Shown: positions 15,584-25,797 of the stretch, piece after piece
How positions within the stretch are numbered: the stretch's first letter is position 1
Layout: each line of letters starts with the position of its first letter
Assembly: GCA_019636195.1 (NCBI GenBank)
Contig: JAHBYA010000010.1
Span: forward strand, 62,001 to 126,000
Direction of reading: 5' to 3'
DNA from: Planctomycetota bacterium
Lineage (GTDB): Bacteria; Planctomycetota; UBA8742; UBA2392
Length of the DNA stretch: 64,000 nucleotides
Notes under the pieces: generated by a model
What the model was told of the DNA's origin: nothing
The model's input: the letters and a program-made list of their open reading frames with translations, nothing else
Databases searched by the model: none
Position numbers and translations under genes: made by a program

Positions 15584-16084
15584 CTAGCGCGAGCGCAGCT
15601 CGCCGGGCATTTCGCTGCGATAGTTCGGGCTGAAGCGATACTCGCTTGCGCCGCGCTCAAGCACGCCGATCTGGTAGCTGGGGCCGTAGTTCAGCGATAG
15701 ACGGTTGAAGCGCTTGGCAACTTCCGCCAGCGTGTCGCGACAATCGTCCCGGCGGCGCTGCTCAAGCATGTACAGCAGGCGATCGCTGGTGCGCTGCAGG
15801 TCGGCAACCTGCGCGTCATACTCAATGTAGTCGTCGTAGCGATTGGTCATGCGCGGCGGCTCAAACTTGCTCAGGTGGCCGGTGTACTTCACCACCAGCT
15901 GGGCGTCTTTCACCGCCTGGCTGTACTGGTCGCCGATCATGTGCTTGTCGATGCGGGCAATCTCCGCGGCGATCATGTCCATCGCCTCGGCGTAGCTGCG
16001 CGGGTCATGCTGCAACTTGGTTTCCTGGGTAAGCGTGCACCCGCAGGCGAACAGGAACAACAGCAACGGCAGTGCGTGCTTCAT
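15584..16084 (-). CDS. Putative lipoprotein of unknown function
   Basis: A 166-residue protein with a lipoprotein signal (MKHALPLLLFLFACGC, candidate acylated Cys14 or Cys16), then a helical, charged body. No heme-binding CxxCH or other recognised motif. The start at 16084 has an AGAG ribosome-binding site and places the signal peptide at the N-terminus; a longer in-frame start would bury it. It lies 67 bp downstream of the Sec redoxin in the same direction, followed by the zinc-ribbon protein. Function unknown. Confidence 0.65.
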   Translation of the reverse strand: MKHALPLLLFLFACGCTLTQETKLQHDPRSYAEAMDMIAAEIARIDKHMIGDQYSQAVKDAQLVVKYTGHLSKFEPPRMTNRYDDYIEYDAQVADLQRTSDRLLYMLEQRRRDDCRDTLAEVAKRFNRLSLNYGPSYQIGVLERGASEYRFSPNYRSEMPGELRSR

Positions 16085-16151
16085 GGCAATGGTCTCTTGC
16101 GGGGGGAAGCCCAATTTAGCGCCCGGCATGCGCATGGCAAGCGCCTGCCTG

Positions 16152-16907
16152 TCACTTCAGGGTCATGGCAAAGCCGTCCAGCACATCTTGGGTTTTCAGG
16201 TGCAGCCGGTAGTTTTCAGGCTGCCGGCTGTGCGCGACCGTGCCGTCAGCGCGTACAAAAAACACAGCCGGACGGGCAATGGGGCGGTCGGGCCTTCCGT
16301 CCTGGTGGCGCACGCCGAAGGCGTCAATGACGGTCAGGTCAGGATCGGCGCACAGATGCAAGGTTATGCCGCGGCTGGACGCGTATTCACGCAACACCTC
16401 GGGCGCGTCTGACGTGACGGCAATGATCTCGCCGCCTTGTGCGTGGACTTCACTTAGTGCGGCCTGCGCAGCTGCGAGGTCGGCTTGACAGAACAGTCAC
16501 CAGACGCCGCGCGAGAAGATCAGGACGTAGGGCTTGCCACGCATGGAAAGGGCGTTGATGGCGTTGCCCTGCTGATCAGTCAGTTCAAAGTCTGGTACGG
16601 ATTGCACTTGCACGGGCGGGGGCAGGCGGTAACTGTAGTCCAGCACCCACCAGGTCATGCCGCCGGCGCCGATCGCTGCCAGCAGCAGGTTCAGCACAAG
16701 CAGAGCCTTGGCCAGCCTGCTCTTGCCGGTGCGAATGCCCTGCACGGCGCCCAGCAGCGCCCAGCCTGCGCCAAGGGCCATGATCACGATATTGGGAAAG
16801 TCGCCCGCCGACAACACCGGCAGTTGCGGCGCGTTGGGCATGAAACTCATGGCGCCGGCAAGCACAAGCGTGGTCCCAGCCAGCGCGACAAGCAGGTGAA
16901 AGGCCAT
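16152..16907 (-). CDS. Membrane-anchored peroxiredoxin-like selenoprotein (UxxC redoxin)
   Basis: A 251-residue protein: three hydrophobic segments in residues 1-100 (for example LLVALAGTTLVLAGAMSFM and LVLNLLLAAIGAGGMTWWV), then an AhpC/TSA-type thioredoxin-fold domain (VPDFELTDQQGN at the start). The in-frame TGA at 16499-16497 (codon 137) gives RGVW-U-LFC. That is where Prx-like proteins have RGVWCPFC, so U replaces the peroxidatic Cys and forms a UxxC site with Cys140. The fold continues after the TGA (EIIAVTSDAPEVL, then ARPAVFFVRADGTVA with a cis-Pro loop). A stem-loop follows the TGA. Selenocysteine Prx-like proteins are known in bacteria. The catalytic domain probably faces the periplasm. 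Start ATG lies two bases after the MOSC gene stop, in one operon. Confidence 0.82.
16463..16479 (-). promoter_or_regulatory. Predicted bacterial SECIS hairpin of the redoxin
   Basis: Counting from the base after UGA, bases 18-23 (CCTCGC) pair with bases 28-34 (GCGCAGG) with one bulged C. The apical loop is AGCT at bases 24-27, with G at loop position 2. The distance to UGA fits the bacterial SECIS model. It is weaker than the hairpin in the FG-GAP gene. Confidence 0.55.
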
Positions 16908-16909
16908 GT

Positions 16910-17368
16910 TCAGTCTTCCAGCAGTGTAACTGTGTCGCCCTGGCGCACGGTACCGCCATGGACGACGGCGCACATCACGCCGACGTGGCCGACGAAGTGA
17001 CTTACTTTGTCGCCATCGACGTGTTCAGTGAAGCCGGCGCACGGCGAGCGCGGGGTGGTCACCTGCACAATCGCCTCGCCAAGCCGGATGCGCTGCCCAA
17101 GGTCAAGCCAGTTGGGATCAATGCCGTCAATCACGACGTTTTCACCAAAGCCGCCGGGCATGGGCAGTTCACGCCCGAAGTTGCGCTCAAACCACTCGTA
17201 GCTGTGGCGCGAAAGCAGGTTGACCTGGCGGCCGCGCGACTGGCCGAACTTCTTGTCGCCTTCGACGCCCTTTCCTTCAACGAAGTTGGCTGAAGACACT
17301 GCCTCGCGCACAAGGCTGCCGCCGCCTTCCGGCCCGATCGCGATGCCCAGAACTTTGCCGGTAGCCAT
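16910..17368 (-). CDS. MOSC-domain protein
   Basis: A 152-residue stand-alone MOSC domain, the fold found at the C-terminus of molybdenum-cofactor sulfurase and in YiiM. Motifs seen are GVEGDKKFG, GRQVNLLSRHSYEW, GGFGENVVIDGI and TTPRSPCAGF, the last containing the conserved cysteine thought to carry sulfur. Stand-alone MOSC proteins act in sulfur or persulfide transfer to metal cofactors. Two bases separate it from the Sec redoxin, suggesting linked thiol/selenol chemistry (inference). Confidence 0.9.
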   Translation of the reverse strand: MATGKVLGIAIGPEGGGSLVREAVSSANFVEGKGVEGDKKFGQSRGRQVNLLSRHSYEWFERNFGRELPMPGGFGENVVIDGIDPNWLDLGQRIRLGEAIVQVTTPRSPCAGFTEHVDGDKVSHFVGHVGVMCAVVHGGTVRQGDTVTLLED

Positions 17369-17543
17369 AGAACCTCCGGGCGCAGTCTAGCAATCGTTGC
17401 ACAAGGTGTATGCGTGCTGCCAGGGGCGCTAAGGGAGTGCGATGGCCGGGGCCGAGACGGACCGGGTGCTGCAATGACGAGACGCAAATGCTGCATCAGC
17501 CGCGGAGTGCGATGGCCCACCTCGGCCCGGGCGTGCCAATGTA

Positions 17544-18029
17544 CTACCCCAGTGGGAAGTCGAGGCCGTGGGGGATCGGCCTGCCGAGTAGCCTTGCCAT
17601 GGCGGCAACCTGGCCCTGGTGTTGAAAGATGTGGGTCTGGGTGCGCACGATGATGCGGGCGGGCATAAGCTCGTGCTGCCGGCCGCCGAAGGTGGTCATC
17701 TTGCGGCTTGTGTTGAGCTCGGATTCGCTTGCGCCGCGCAGATAGTCAGTGGTGTCTTGGGCCACCTGCCTGCGGTAGGCGTGCAGGGCTTCGATGGACG
17801 CGAAATCTTCAGGGCGCTCTTCGACCAGCATCAAGCCGCGAATCACGCCCACCCAGTATTGCTCGGCGCCGATGGCGTGGTGCAACTGCATGCGAATCGG
17901 CCCGCCGCCGAAGCCGTCAAAGGTGCGGCTGAGCTCATCGGCCGAAAAGCCCGCGCAATGGCCGATCAACTTGCCGAGGCTGGCATGGGTGCGGGTGTGG
18001 ATGTCAAGTAGCGCGGCGGATGTAAACAT
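17544..18029 (-). CDS. DinB-family protein
   Basis: A 161-residue four-helix-bundle protein of the DinB/YfiT type. It has histidines in the expected metal-site positions: QLHHAIGAEQYW in helix 2 and RTQTHIFQHQGQVAAMARL near the C-terminus, the second matching the family's HxxxHxGQ pattern. Members are bacillithiol- or mycothiol-type S-transferases or unknown metalloproteins. Start ATG 18029 (MFTSAALLDIH). The 17369-17543 gap upstream of the MOSC gene holds only two copies of GAGTGCGATGGCC about 70 bp apart. Confidence 0.78.
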   Translation of the reverse strand: MFTSAALLDIHTRTHASLGKLIGHCAGFSADELSRTFDGFGGGPIRMQLHHAIGAEQYWVGVIRGLMLVEERPEDFASIEALHAYRRQVAQDTTDYLRGASESELNTSRKMTTFGGRQHELMPARIIVRTQTHIFQHQGQVAAMARLLGRPIPHGLDFPLG

Positions 18030-18097
18030 GGGGGTCGTATAGCACGAGATCAAACCCGTAGCTTGCGCTCCGGGCTCTTGTTGACAGGTTTGCTTGC

Positions 18098-20788
<2,691 letters not shown>

Positions 20789-21114
20789 GGTGATCCCCGG
20801 TGGAAAGCGCGCAATCTAAAGGGATTTGCCGCGATAGCAAGGCTTTAGGCGGCTCAGTGATTGCCCGCAAGTGCCGTATTTCAAGCCTGTTGCGGCCAGT
20901 CAGCGCGCTGTGGAGAATATGTTGGCGGCAAGGGTGGCCAACCCCTGACTCGTTCAACAGCCGGGCCGCCAAGAGGCGAAGAAACGCCATGGAACAGCAG
21001 TTCTTGGCGTCCCGTGGCGCGTTGGCGGCAAAGCAGTGGAGTTTGCCTTTATCCGTGAGAAACAGTTGTCCGCCGTGACTATGGGCAACCGACGCCGACA
21101 CGGAAAGTTGACCT
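20789..21114. other. Intergenic region between divergent gyrA and LRR-like genes
   Basis: 326 bp with no convincing gene. It must contain the gyrA promoter and that of the gene at 21115. The middle is occupied by a TTGGCG-type imperfect inverted repeat (20965-21029). I see no tRNA or structured RNA. Confidence 0.6.
20965..21029. repeat. TTGGCG-type dispersed inverted repeat, copy 1
   Basis: Imperfect 25-nt arms at 20965-20989 (starting GCCGCCAAGAGGCG) and 21005-21029 (ending GCGTTGGCGGC). A similar element is at 24454-24518 and a half-element at 25690-25719. Confidence 0.6.
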
Positions 21115-22401
21115 ATGCGACTGATGATGCTTGTACTGCTGGCCGCTGCCCCGCTGCTGGCCCAGACCGACTGGCAAAGCCTGCACCGCGATGAATACAC
21201 TTGGGGCAAGTTCGATCCCGAAGCTGCCGGTGTAGTTTCAGCCCGATTCACAGAAGCCCCGCCCGCCAACCCCGGCAAAGACCTTGTGGCTGTGCGCCTT
21301 GAAGGCGTAGGCATCGGCGACGAAGGCCTGGGCAAGGCGTCCGCCAAGTGGAAAGTGTTGCAGGTACTCAAGGGTGGAATCACCGACGCCGGCTTCGCAG
21401 CCCTGTGCAAAGAAGCTGATGCCCTTGAAGAGCTTGTGCTGATCGACGTTGCCAACCTGTCGGGCAAGGGCCTGGAGTCTCTGGCCAGCCTGAAAAAGCT
21501 GCGCAGCCTGACACTCAGCAAGTCCGACACCTTCGGCAACGAGCAACTGGCCGCGCTGCCGCAGCTTGCCGGCGTGCAGGCTATTGAACTGTGGGGTTTC
21601 GACGCGGGCCCAGCCATGGACGCGCTGGCCAAGATGCCCAACGCGCGCGTGGTGCGGCTGTTCAGCAACGCGGTCGGCGATCCCAGCCTGCAGGACCGTT
21701 TTCGCGAGCTGCTGACCACCCGCACCATTGAAGAGCTCGGCATCAACACGCCGCTGCCCGCGCAGGCATTCATGGGGCTGGCGATGGTGCCGGCGCTGAA
21801 GCGGCTGGTGTTCAATGGCAGCAACCTTGACGACGCAAGCATTGACTCGCTGGTGAACCTGCGGCGGATTGAATCGCTGCACATCCACAACCAGTCCCTG
21901 AGCCTGAGCAACGCCCGCAAGCTGGCGGGCATGGCGGGTCTGCACACCCTGCGCCTGAGCGGTATCACCGGCATGAAGACCTACCCGTTTGAGGCCCTGA
22001 GCAAAAACAAGAACCTGCGGGTCCTTGAACTGGGCAGCAGCGAAGCGACCGACGCCGAAGAAGTGGAACTGCTGGCGGCCAACGCCTCGCTGAAAGAGCT
22101 GCGCATCAAGCTGGCCGCGCCCACGGAAAAGCAGCTGGCATTTCTGGCAAAGCTGGCGGATCTTGAAGTTCTTGAGTGGGAGTTCAATGCAGCGGCGCCG
22201 GACGACCTGTTGTTCAAGGCTGCGGCCAAGCTGAAGAAGCTGCGCCTGCTTTCGACTAATGCCACGGGCAGCCTGAAGGCCATCAACGCGCTGACCTGCG
22301 TGAAGACGCTGGAATACCTGAAGGTGGCGTTTGTAGCGGCCGAGGCAGACGAAGCCCCCAGGACGATCCGCAAGAAGTTCAAGAAAGTGTTGTTTGCGTA
22401 G
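21115..22401 (+). CDS. Secreted leucine-rich-repeat-like protein
   Basis: A 428-residue protein with a signal peptide ([17 protein letters not shown]) and repeated leucine-rich units of about 22-26 residues, such as [39 protein letters not shown] and [19 protein letters not shown]. These form the LxxLxLxx pattern of LRR solenoids. Lack of an anchor suggests a periplasmic or secreted adaptor. No enzymatic motif. A hairpin terminator follows at once. Confidence 0.75.
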   Translation: MRLMMLVLLAAAPLLAQTDWQSLHRDEYTWGKFDPEAAGVVSARFTEAPPANPGKDLVAVRLEGVGIGDEGLGKASAKWKVLQVLKGGITDAGFAALCKEADALEELVLIDVANLSGKGLESLASLKKLRSLTLSKSDTFGNEQLAALPQLAGVQAIELWGFDAGPAMDALAKMPNARVVRLFSNAVGDPSLQDRFRELLTTRTIEELGINTPLPAQAFMGLAMVPALKRLVFNGSNLDDASIDSLVNLRRIESLHIHNQSLSLSNARKLAGMAGLHTLRLSGITGMKTYPFEALSKNKNLRVLELGSSEATDAEEVELLAANASLKELRIKLAAPTEKQLAFLAKLADLEVLEWEFNAAAPDDLLFKAAAKLKKLRLLSTNATGSLKAINALTCVKTLEYLKVAFVAAEADEAPRTIRKKFKKVLFA

Positions 22402-22420
22402 CATGGCCTGCCGGGCCATG
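22402..22420 (+). terminator. Hairpin after LRR-like gene
   Basis: CATGGCC-TGCCG-GGCCATG, a perfect 7-bp stem starting one base after the stop codon. No T-tract. Convergent with glyS. Confidence 0.45.
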
Positions 22421-22452
22421 ACGTTCGCATCGGCCTCAGGCAGATGCTACGG

Positions 22453-24432
22453 CTACACGTGCAGGCGGGTGAAAAAGTGGTCGCGCAGTTGCTCGAGATT
22501 TATGCGCTGCTGCTGCATGCTGTCGCGCTCGCGCACCGTTACCGTGTTGTCCTCAAGCGTCTGGAAGTCCACCGTCACGCACCACGGCGTGCCGATTTCG
22601 TCCTGCCTGCGGTAAAGCCGCCCGATACCGGCGCTGTCGTCATACACGGTGCGGAAGTGCGGCTGGTAGGTCTGCGCGATGCGGCGGGCGATATCGACCA
22701 GCTCAGGCTTGTTTTTCTTAAGCGGAAACACAGCCAGTTTGATCGGCGCCAGCGCCGGGTGCAGTTTAAGCACAACGCGCGCGCAGTCTTCGGCGAGCTT
22801 GTTCACTTTGGGTTGCAGCTTCTTGACCGGTTCAAGGTTCTGGGCGCCGGGATGTTCAGCCAGCAGGGCGTCGATCTCAAGCAGCGACTGCGGCAGGCGT
22901 GTCGCGGCTTCTTCAAGGGCGGCACAGAAGGCTTCAATGGCCGCGGGATCGTGCTTGCGCTGGGCGGGATCAGATTCTTTTTCCGCGTCTTTCTGCTTCT
23001 TCTGGGCGTTCTTGATGACCGCCGGGATTTCGGCCTTGATGGCATCGACTTCGGCTGCCGGCGGGTCTTTGGTCAGTTCTTCGTGGTAGGCTTCGCACAG
23101 GAAGGCCAGCATGGCGCGGGTGGCGCCGGCGCTGGGCTCAATCACCCAGGGTATGTAGCGGGCTTTGACGTCAGGATCGAAGTAGTCGAATTTCTCGACA
23201 CTGTCGGTGTTGGGTTCAAGTTTAAGGCGAGCTAGGTCTTCGGCGGGGATGTCCCGGCTGTGGGCTGTTAAGTCGTAGTCGGTGCGGTTGGCGATGCCTT
23301 CAACTTCGCCCCAGCCGAACTCCGGAAACAGGTATTCAAGGTCCACGGTGCGCTTGGAGTAATGCGCAAGCTCGTCGGCGGATTGCTCGCGTTGGCGCAG
23401 GCGGGCGCTGTCGATGCCCAAGCCGGTCCACCACTCGTAGCGTTGCTTGATCCATTCGTCGTGCCACTGGGCATCGTTTTTCTCGCCCTCGCGCACGAAC
23501 TGGGGCGGTTTGATGAAGAACTCAATCTCCATCTGCTCGAATTCGCGCGTGCGGAAAATGAAGTTGCCGGGCGTGATCTCGTTGCGGAAAGCCTTGCCGA
23601 TCTGGGCAATGCCAAACGGAACCTTGCGCGCCATCGACCGCTGCACATGGGCAAAGTTCATAAAGATGCCCTGCGCCGTTTCGGGGCGAAGGTACACGCG
23701 CGACGCCAGTTCTTCTTCCGTTCCCGGTTCCGATTCTACCGGACCCACGTGCGACTCGAACATAAGGTTGAAGTGTCGTGGTGCTGTCCAAGCACCAGGT
23801 TCGTCAACTGCCGGGTCGACGACCTGCGCTGTAGCAAGAACTGCTATGCGGTACTCGTCCGAGAGATCAAGCACTTCTCTGGCACAGAAGTCTGCCAGAA
23901 GTTCCATGCCAGCGCGAGAGAGGCTGACAGTAGGAAGTAGAGTTACAAGCTCGGCGCCTGGCCCTGACGCATGCGCAAGAAGTTCGTACTCAAATCCGAG
24001 CGATGGATCATTGCGTGCGATCTCGTATCGCAAACTGCCAAGAAGATGGTCGAGATAGTCGCCAACGATTGCACGAACTTGAGCGATGATGCTTGTCAGC
24101 ACAGCCTGGTTCTGAGCTCGAAGCAAGTGATCCAACCGATACCGCTTGCCGGTCTTCTTGTTGTCCACCAACGGGTCACTGAACGTCGCTTCGTGGCCGG
24201 AGTGTTGCCAGACTTTGCGGCTCATTAAAATTGCCGCGTCTAACCCTTCCACGTCGTCGCGCTTATAGACAACGTCGCGCCACCACGCGCGCTTTACGTT
24301 GTTCAGCATCTCCGTGCCCAGCGGGCCGTAGTCCCAGAAGCTGCCCAAGCCGCCGTATGCCGCGCTGCCGGGAAACACAAATCCCCGTCGCTTGCACAGG
24401 TTGCGGACTTGTTCAATGCTTCTGGCTGGCAT
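22453..24432 (-). CDS. glyS: Glycyl-tRNA synthetase (class II, dimeric type), mosaic composition
   Basis: Charges tRNA-Gly. The 659-residue protein is the alpha2 eukaryote/archaea/Gram-positive-like type: LGSFWDYGPLGTEMLNNVKRAWW at the N-terminus, class II motif 2 in RNEITPGNFIFRTREFEQME, LEYLFPEFGWGEVEGIANRTDYDL, and motif 3 in WVIEPSAGATRAMLAFL. Start ATG has GGAG upstream. Two oddities: the zinc-ribbon insertion (CxxC pairs after FSDPLVD in many relatives) is replaced by NKKTGKRYRLDHL with no cysteines, and residues about 66-229 are coded by DNA of visibly lower GC and different codon use than either flank. A long lysine/glutamate-rich insertion also occurs in the C-terminal half (about residues 455-570), before the anticodon-binding domain. 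Confidence 0.93.
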   Translation of the reverse strand: MPARSIEQVRNLCKRRGFVFPGSAAYGGLGSFWDYGPLGTEMLNNVKRAWWRDVVYKRDDVEGLDAAILMSRKVWQHSGHEATFSDPLVDNKKTGKRYRLDHLLRAQNQAVLTSIIAQVRAIVGDYLDHLLGSLRYEIARNDPSLGFEYELLAHASGPGAELVTLLPTVSLSRAGMELLADFCAREVLDLSDEYRIAVLATAQVVDPAVDEPGAWTAPRHFNLMFESHVGPVESEPGTEEELASRVYLRPETAQGIFMNFAHVQRSMARKVPFGIAQIGKAFRNEITPGNFIFRTREFEQMEIEFFIKPPQFVREGEKNDAQWHDEWIKQRYEWWTGLGIDSARLRQREQSADELAHYSKRTVDLEYLFPEFGWGEVEGIANRTDYDLTAHSRDIPAEDLARLKLEPNTDSVEKFDYFDPDVKARYIPWVIEPSAGATRAMLAFLCEAYHEELTKDPPAAEVDAIKAEIPAVIKNAQKKQKDAEKESDPAQRKHDPAAIEAFCAALEEAATRLPQSLLEIDALLAEHPGAQNLEPVKKLQPKVNKLAEDCARVVLKLHPALAPIKLAVFPLKKNKPELVDIARRIAQTYQPHFRTVYDDSAGIGRLYRRQDEIGTPWCVTVDFQTLEDNTVTVRERDSMQQQRINLEQLRDHFFTRLHV

Positions 24433-24453
24433 GTTTGCTCCTTCAATTGGCCT

Positions 24454-24518
24454 ACCGCCAAAGCGCCAAATCGCCAAAACTGCAACCCCTTCGCTGGCAA
24501 CATGGCGCCTTGGCGGCT
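24454..24518. repeat. TTGGCG-type dispersed inverted repeat, copy 2
   Basis: Arms at 24454-24478 (ACCGCCAAAGCGCCAAATCG) and 24490-24518 (ending CGCCTTGGCGGCT). Imperfect complement, in the 216-bp gap between divergent glyS and the gene at 24649. Confidence 0.6.
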
Positions 24519-24648
24519 GACGCAGTTAGCTACCAGTGTGGCAACGTTTTGCAAGGGTCAGGGGTTGCAGGCCCAGCCAACATGCGGGAACATTGCCGGC
24601 CTGAATCGCGTCCAATGACCGGCTGGTAACCGATAACCGGAGAGTGCC

Positions 24649-25686
24649 ATGAGATACGCCATTACTTTGTGCGTTGCCCTGTGCCCATTGATGATCACCC
24701 ATGCCCAAGACAAGCCCAACGATGCGCCCTTGCCGTACACGCAAGAACAGGCCCGAGAGTTCCTGCTGCCATGGCGCACAGCCATCTACACCGAGACCTC
24801 CAACGGCAACATGTCAGAGGTGCGCGAGCGCGTGCGTACGGTAACCCTTGAGTGGCGTGACGTAACCGACGACGGCTTTACGCTGGCTGAAACCAACATG
24901 GAAGAAGGCAAGGCCGGCCGCCCATGGGCAAAGACCTATACGTGGCAGGCGCACATGGACAGCCTGCAAGCCGACCTGAAAGACGCCAGGATCAGCGACG
25001 TAAAGCGCACGATCATGGGCCGCGAAATGGACCTGAAGCATTACCTGGTCAAGCGCGCGGACATTGACGGCGAGGGCACATCCCGCACGCTGCAATACTG
25101 GTTCAGCCCGGAGTTTCCTGGCGTGTTCATGCGGCGCGAAGTCAACGACAAGCCGGCCCCCGGTCGCGACATTGTCGGCACGGAGCCGGAAAGGGTAATG
25201 GAAATCAACTCGCTGGCCGTAAGCGCGTGCAAGCTGCCGTGGACGCAAAAGCAGATTCAGGAGTTTTATGCCAAGGCCCCGCAGTTCACGTGGGAAACCA
25301 GCGAGCCCTATGGCGACAAGTTCAAGACCGTGCAGGGCGTGAGCAACGCCAACGACGAAGGCTTTACGCGCCTTGAAGGTGTCGTGCGCGGCGACGACAA
25401 AGTGCCGGGCAAGCCGCACAAAGTCACGTGGGAGCGCCTGCTGGAAAGCCTGACCGTGCCGCTGAAGGACAGCAAATCCAGCGAAGAAACGATTGAAACG
25501 CCCGCCGGCAAGTTCAAGTGCGTGGTACTGGAGCATGAGCGCCTGCGCGGCGGCGGCGTGCAGTCCACAAAGGTGTGGCTTAGCATGGACCACCCCGGCT
25601 TGATGGTGAAGTGGGTGCAGGACGCGCCCAGCAAAGGCGAGCCGCGCGTCACGACGAAGGTGCTGACCGAGTTAAAGGTGGAGTGA
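24649..25686 (+). CDS. Secreted protein with an internally duplicated domain
   Basis: A 345-residue protein with a signal peptide (MRYAITLCVALCPLMITHAQ). Two related halves can be aligned by eye: YTQEQAREFLLPW/WTQKQIQEFYAKA, then VTDDGFTLAET/NDEGFTRLEG, then HMDSLQADLKD/LLESLTVPLKD, and FSPEFPGVFMRRE/LSMDHPGLMVKWV at the ends. Each half is about 160 residues, mostly beta. This indicates a tandem duplication of an unrecognised domain. Convergent with murA. Function unknown. Confidence 0.7.
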   Translation: MRYAITLCVALCPLMITHAQDKPNDAPLPYTQEQAREFLLPWRTAIYTETSNGNMSEVRERVRTVTLEWRDVTDDGFTLAETNMEEGKAGRPWAKTYTWQAHMDSLQADLKDARISDVKRTIMGREMDLKHYLVKRADIDGEGTSRTLQYWFSPEFPGVFMRREVNDKPAPGRDIVGTEPERVMEINSLAVSACKLPWTQKQIQEFYAKAPQFTWETSEPYGDKFKTVQGVSNANDEGFTRLEGVVRGDDKVPGKPHKVTWERLLESLTVPLKDSKSSEETIETPAGKFKCVVLEHERLRGGGVQSTKVWLSMDHPGLMVKWVQDAPSKGEPRVTTKVLTELKVE

Positions 25687-25689
25687 ACG

Positions 25690-25719
25690 ACTTGGCCGCC
25701 AAGGCGCCAGGTTTCGCCA
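25690..25719. repeat. TTGGCG-type dispersed repeat, half copy
   Basis: CTTGGCCGCCAAGGCGCCA-type tract just after the stop of the gene at 24649, similar to one arm of the copies at 20965 and 24454. It is itself partly palindromic. Confidence 0.45.
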
Positions 25720-25734
25720 GGAACTGCGTTTTCA

Positions 25735-25785
25735 AACAGAGTAACAGAGCAACGGAGTCATTCTCGGTTGCTCTGTTTCTCTGTT
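25735..25785. terminator. Long near-perfect hairpin between convergent genes
   Basis: 23-nt arms at 25735-25757 and 25763-25785 (CAGAG-rich) pair with only two mismatches around a 5-nt loop. Located between convergent stops at 25686 and 25798, so it may end transcription from both sides. The sequence also looks like a mobile intergenic repeat unit. Confidence 0.65.
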
Positions 25786-25797
25786 CTCAAATCCGAT

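Noticed and set aside
16152..16973. Reading the redoxin as a frameshifted pseudogene with two ORFs
   Set aside because: There is no frame change, only one TGA, at the exact catalytic-Cys position, and the thioredoxin fold continues on both sides.
20789..21114. Candidate ORFs in the gyrA upstream gap
   Set aside because: They overlap a degenerate inverted repeat and have no ribosome-binding site or protein-like composition.
22453..24432. Glycyl-tRNA synthetase beta subunit (GlyS of the alpha2beta2 type)
   Set aside because: Class II motifs and the dimeric-type C-terminal anticodon-binding domain are in one chain, so it is the alpha2 enzyme.
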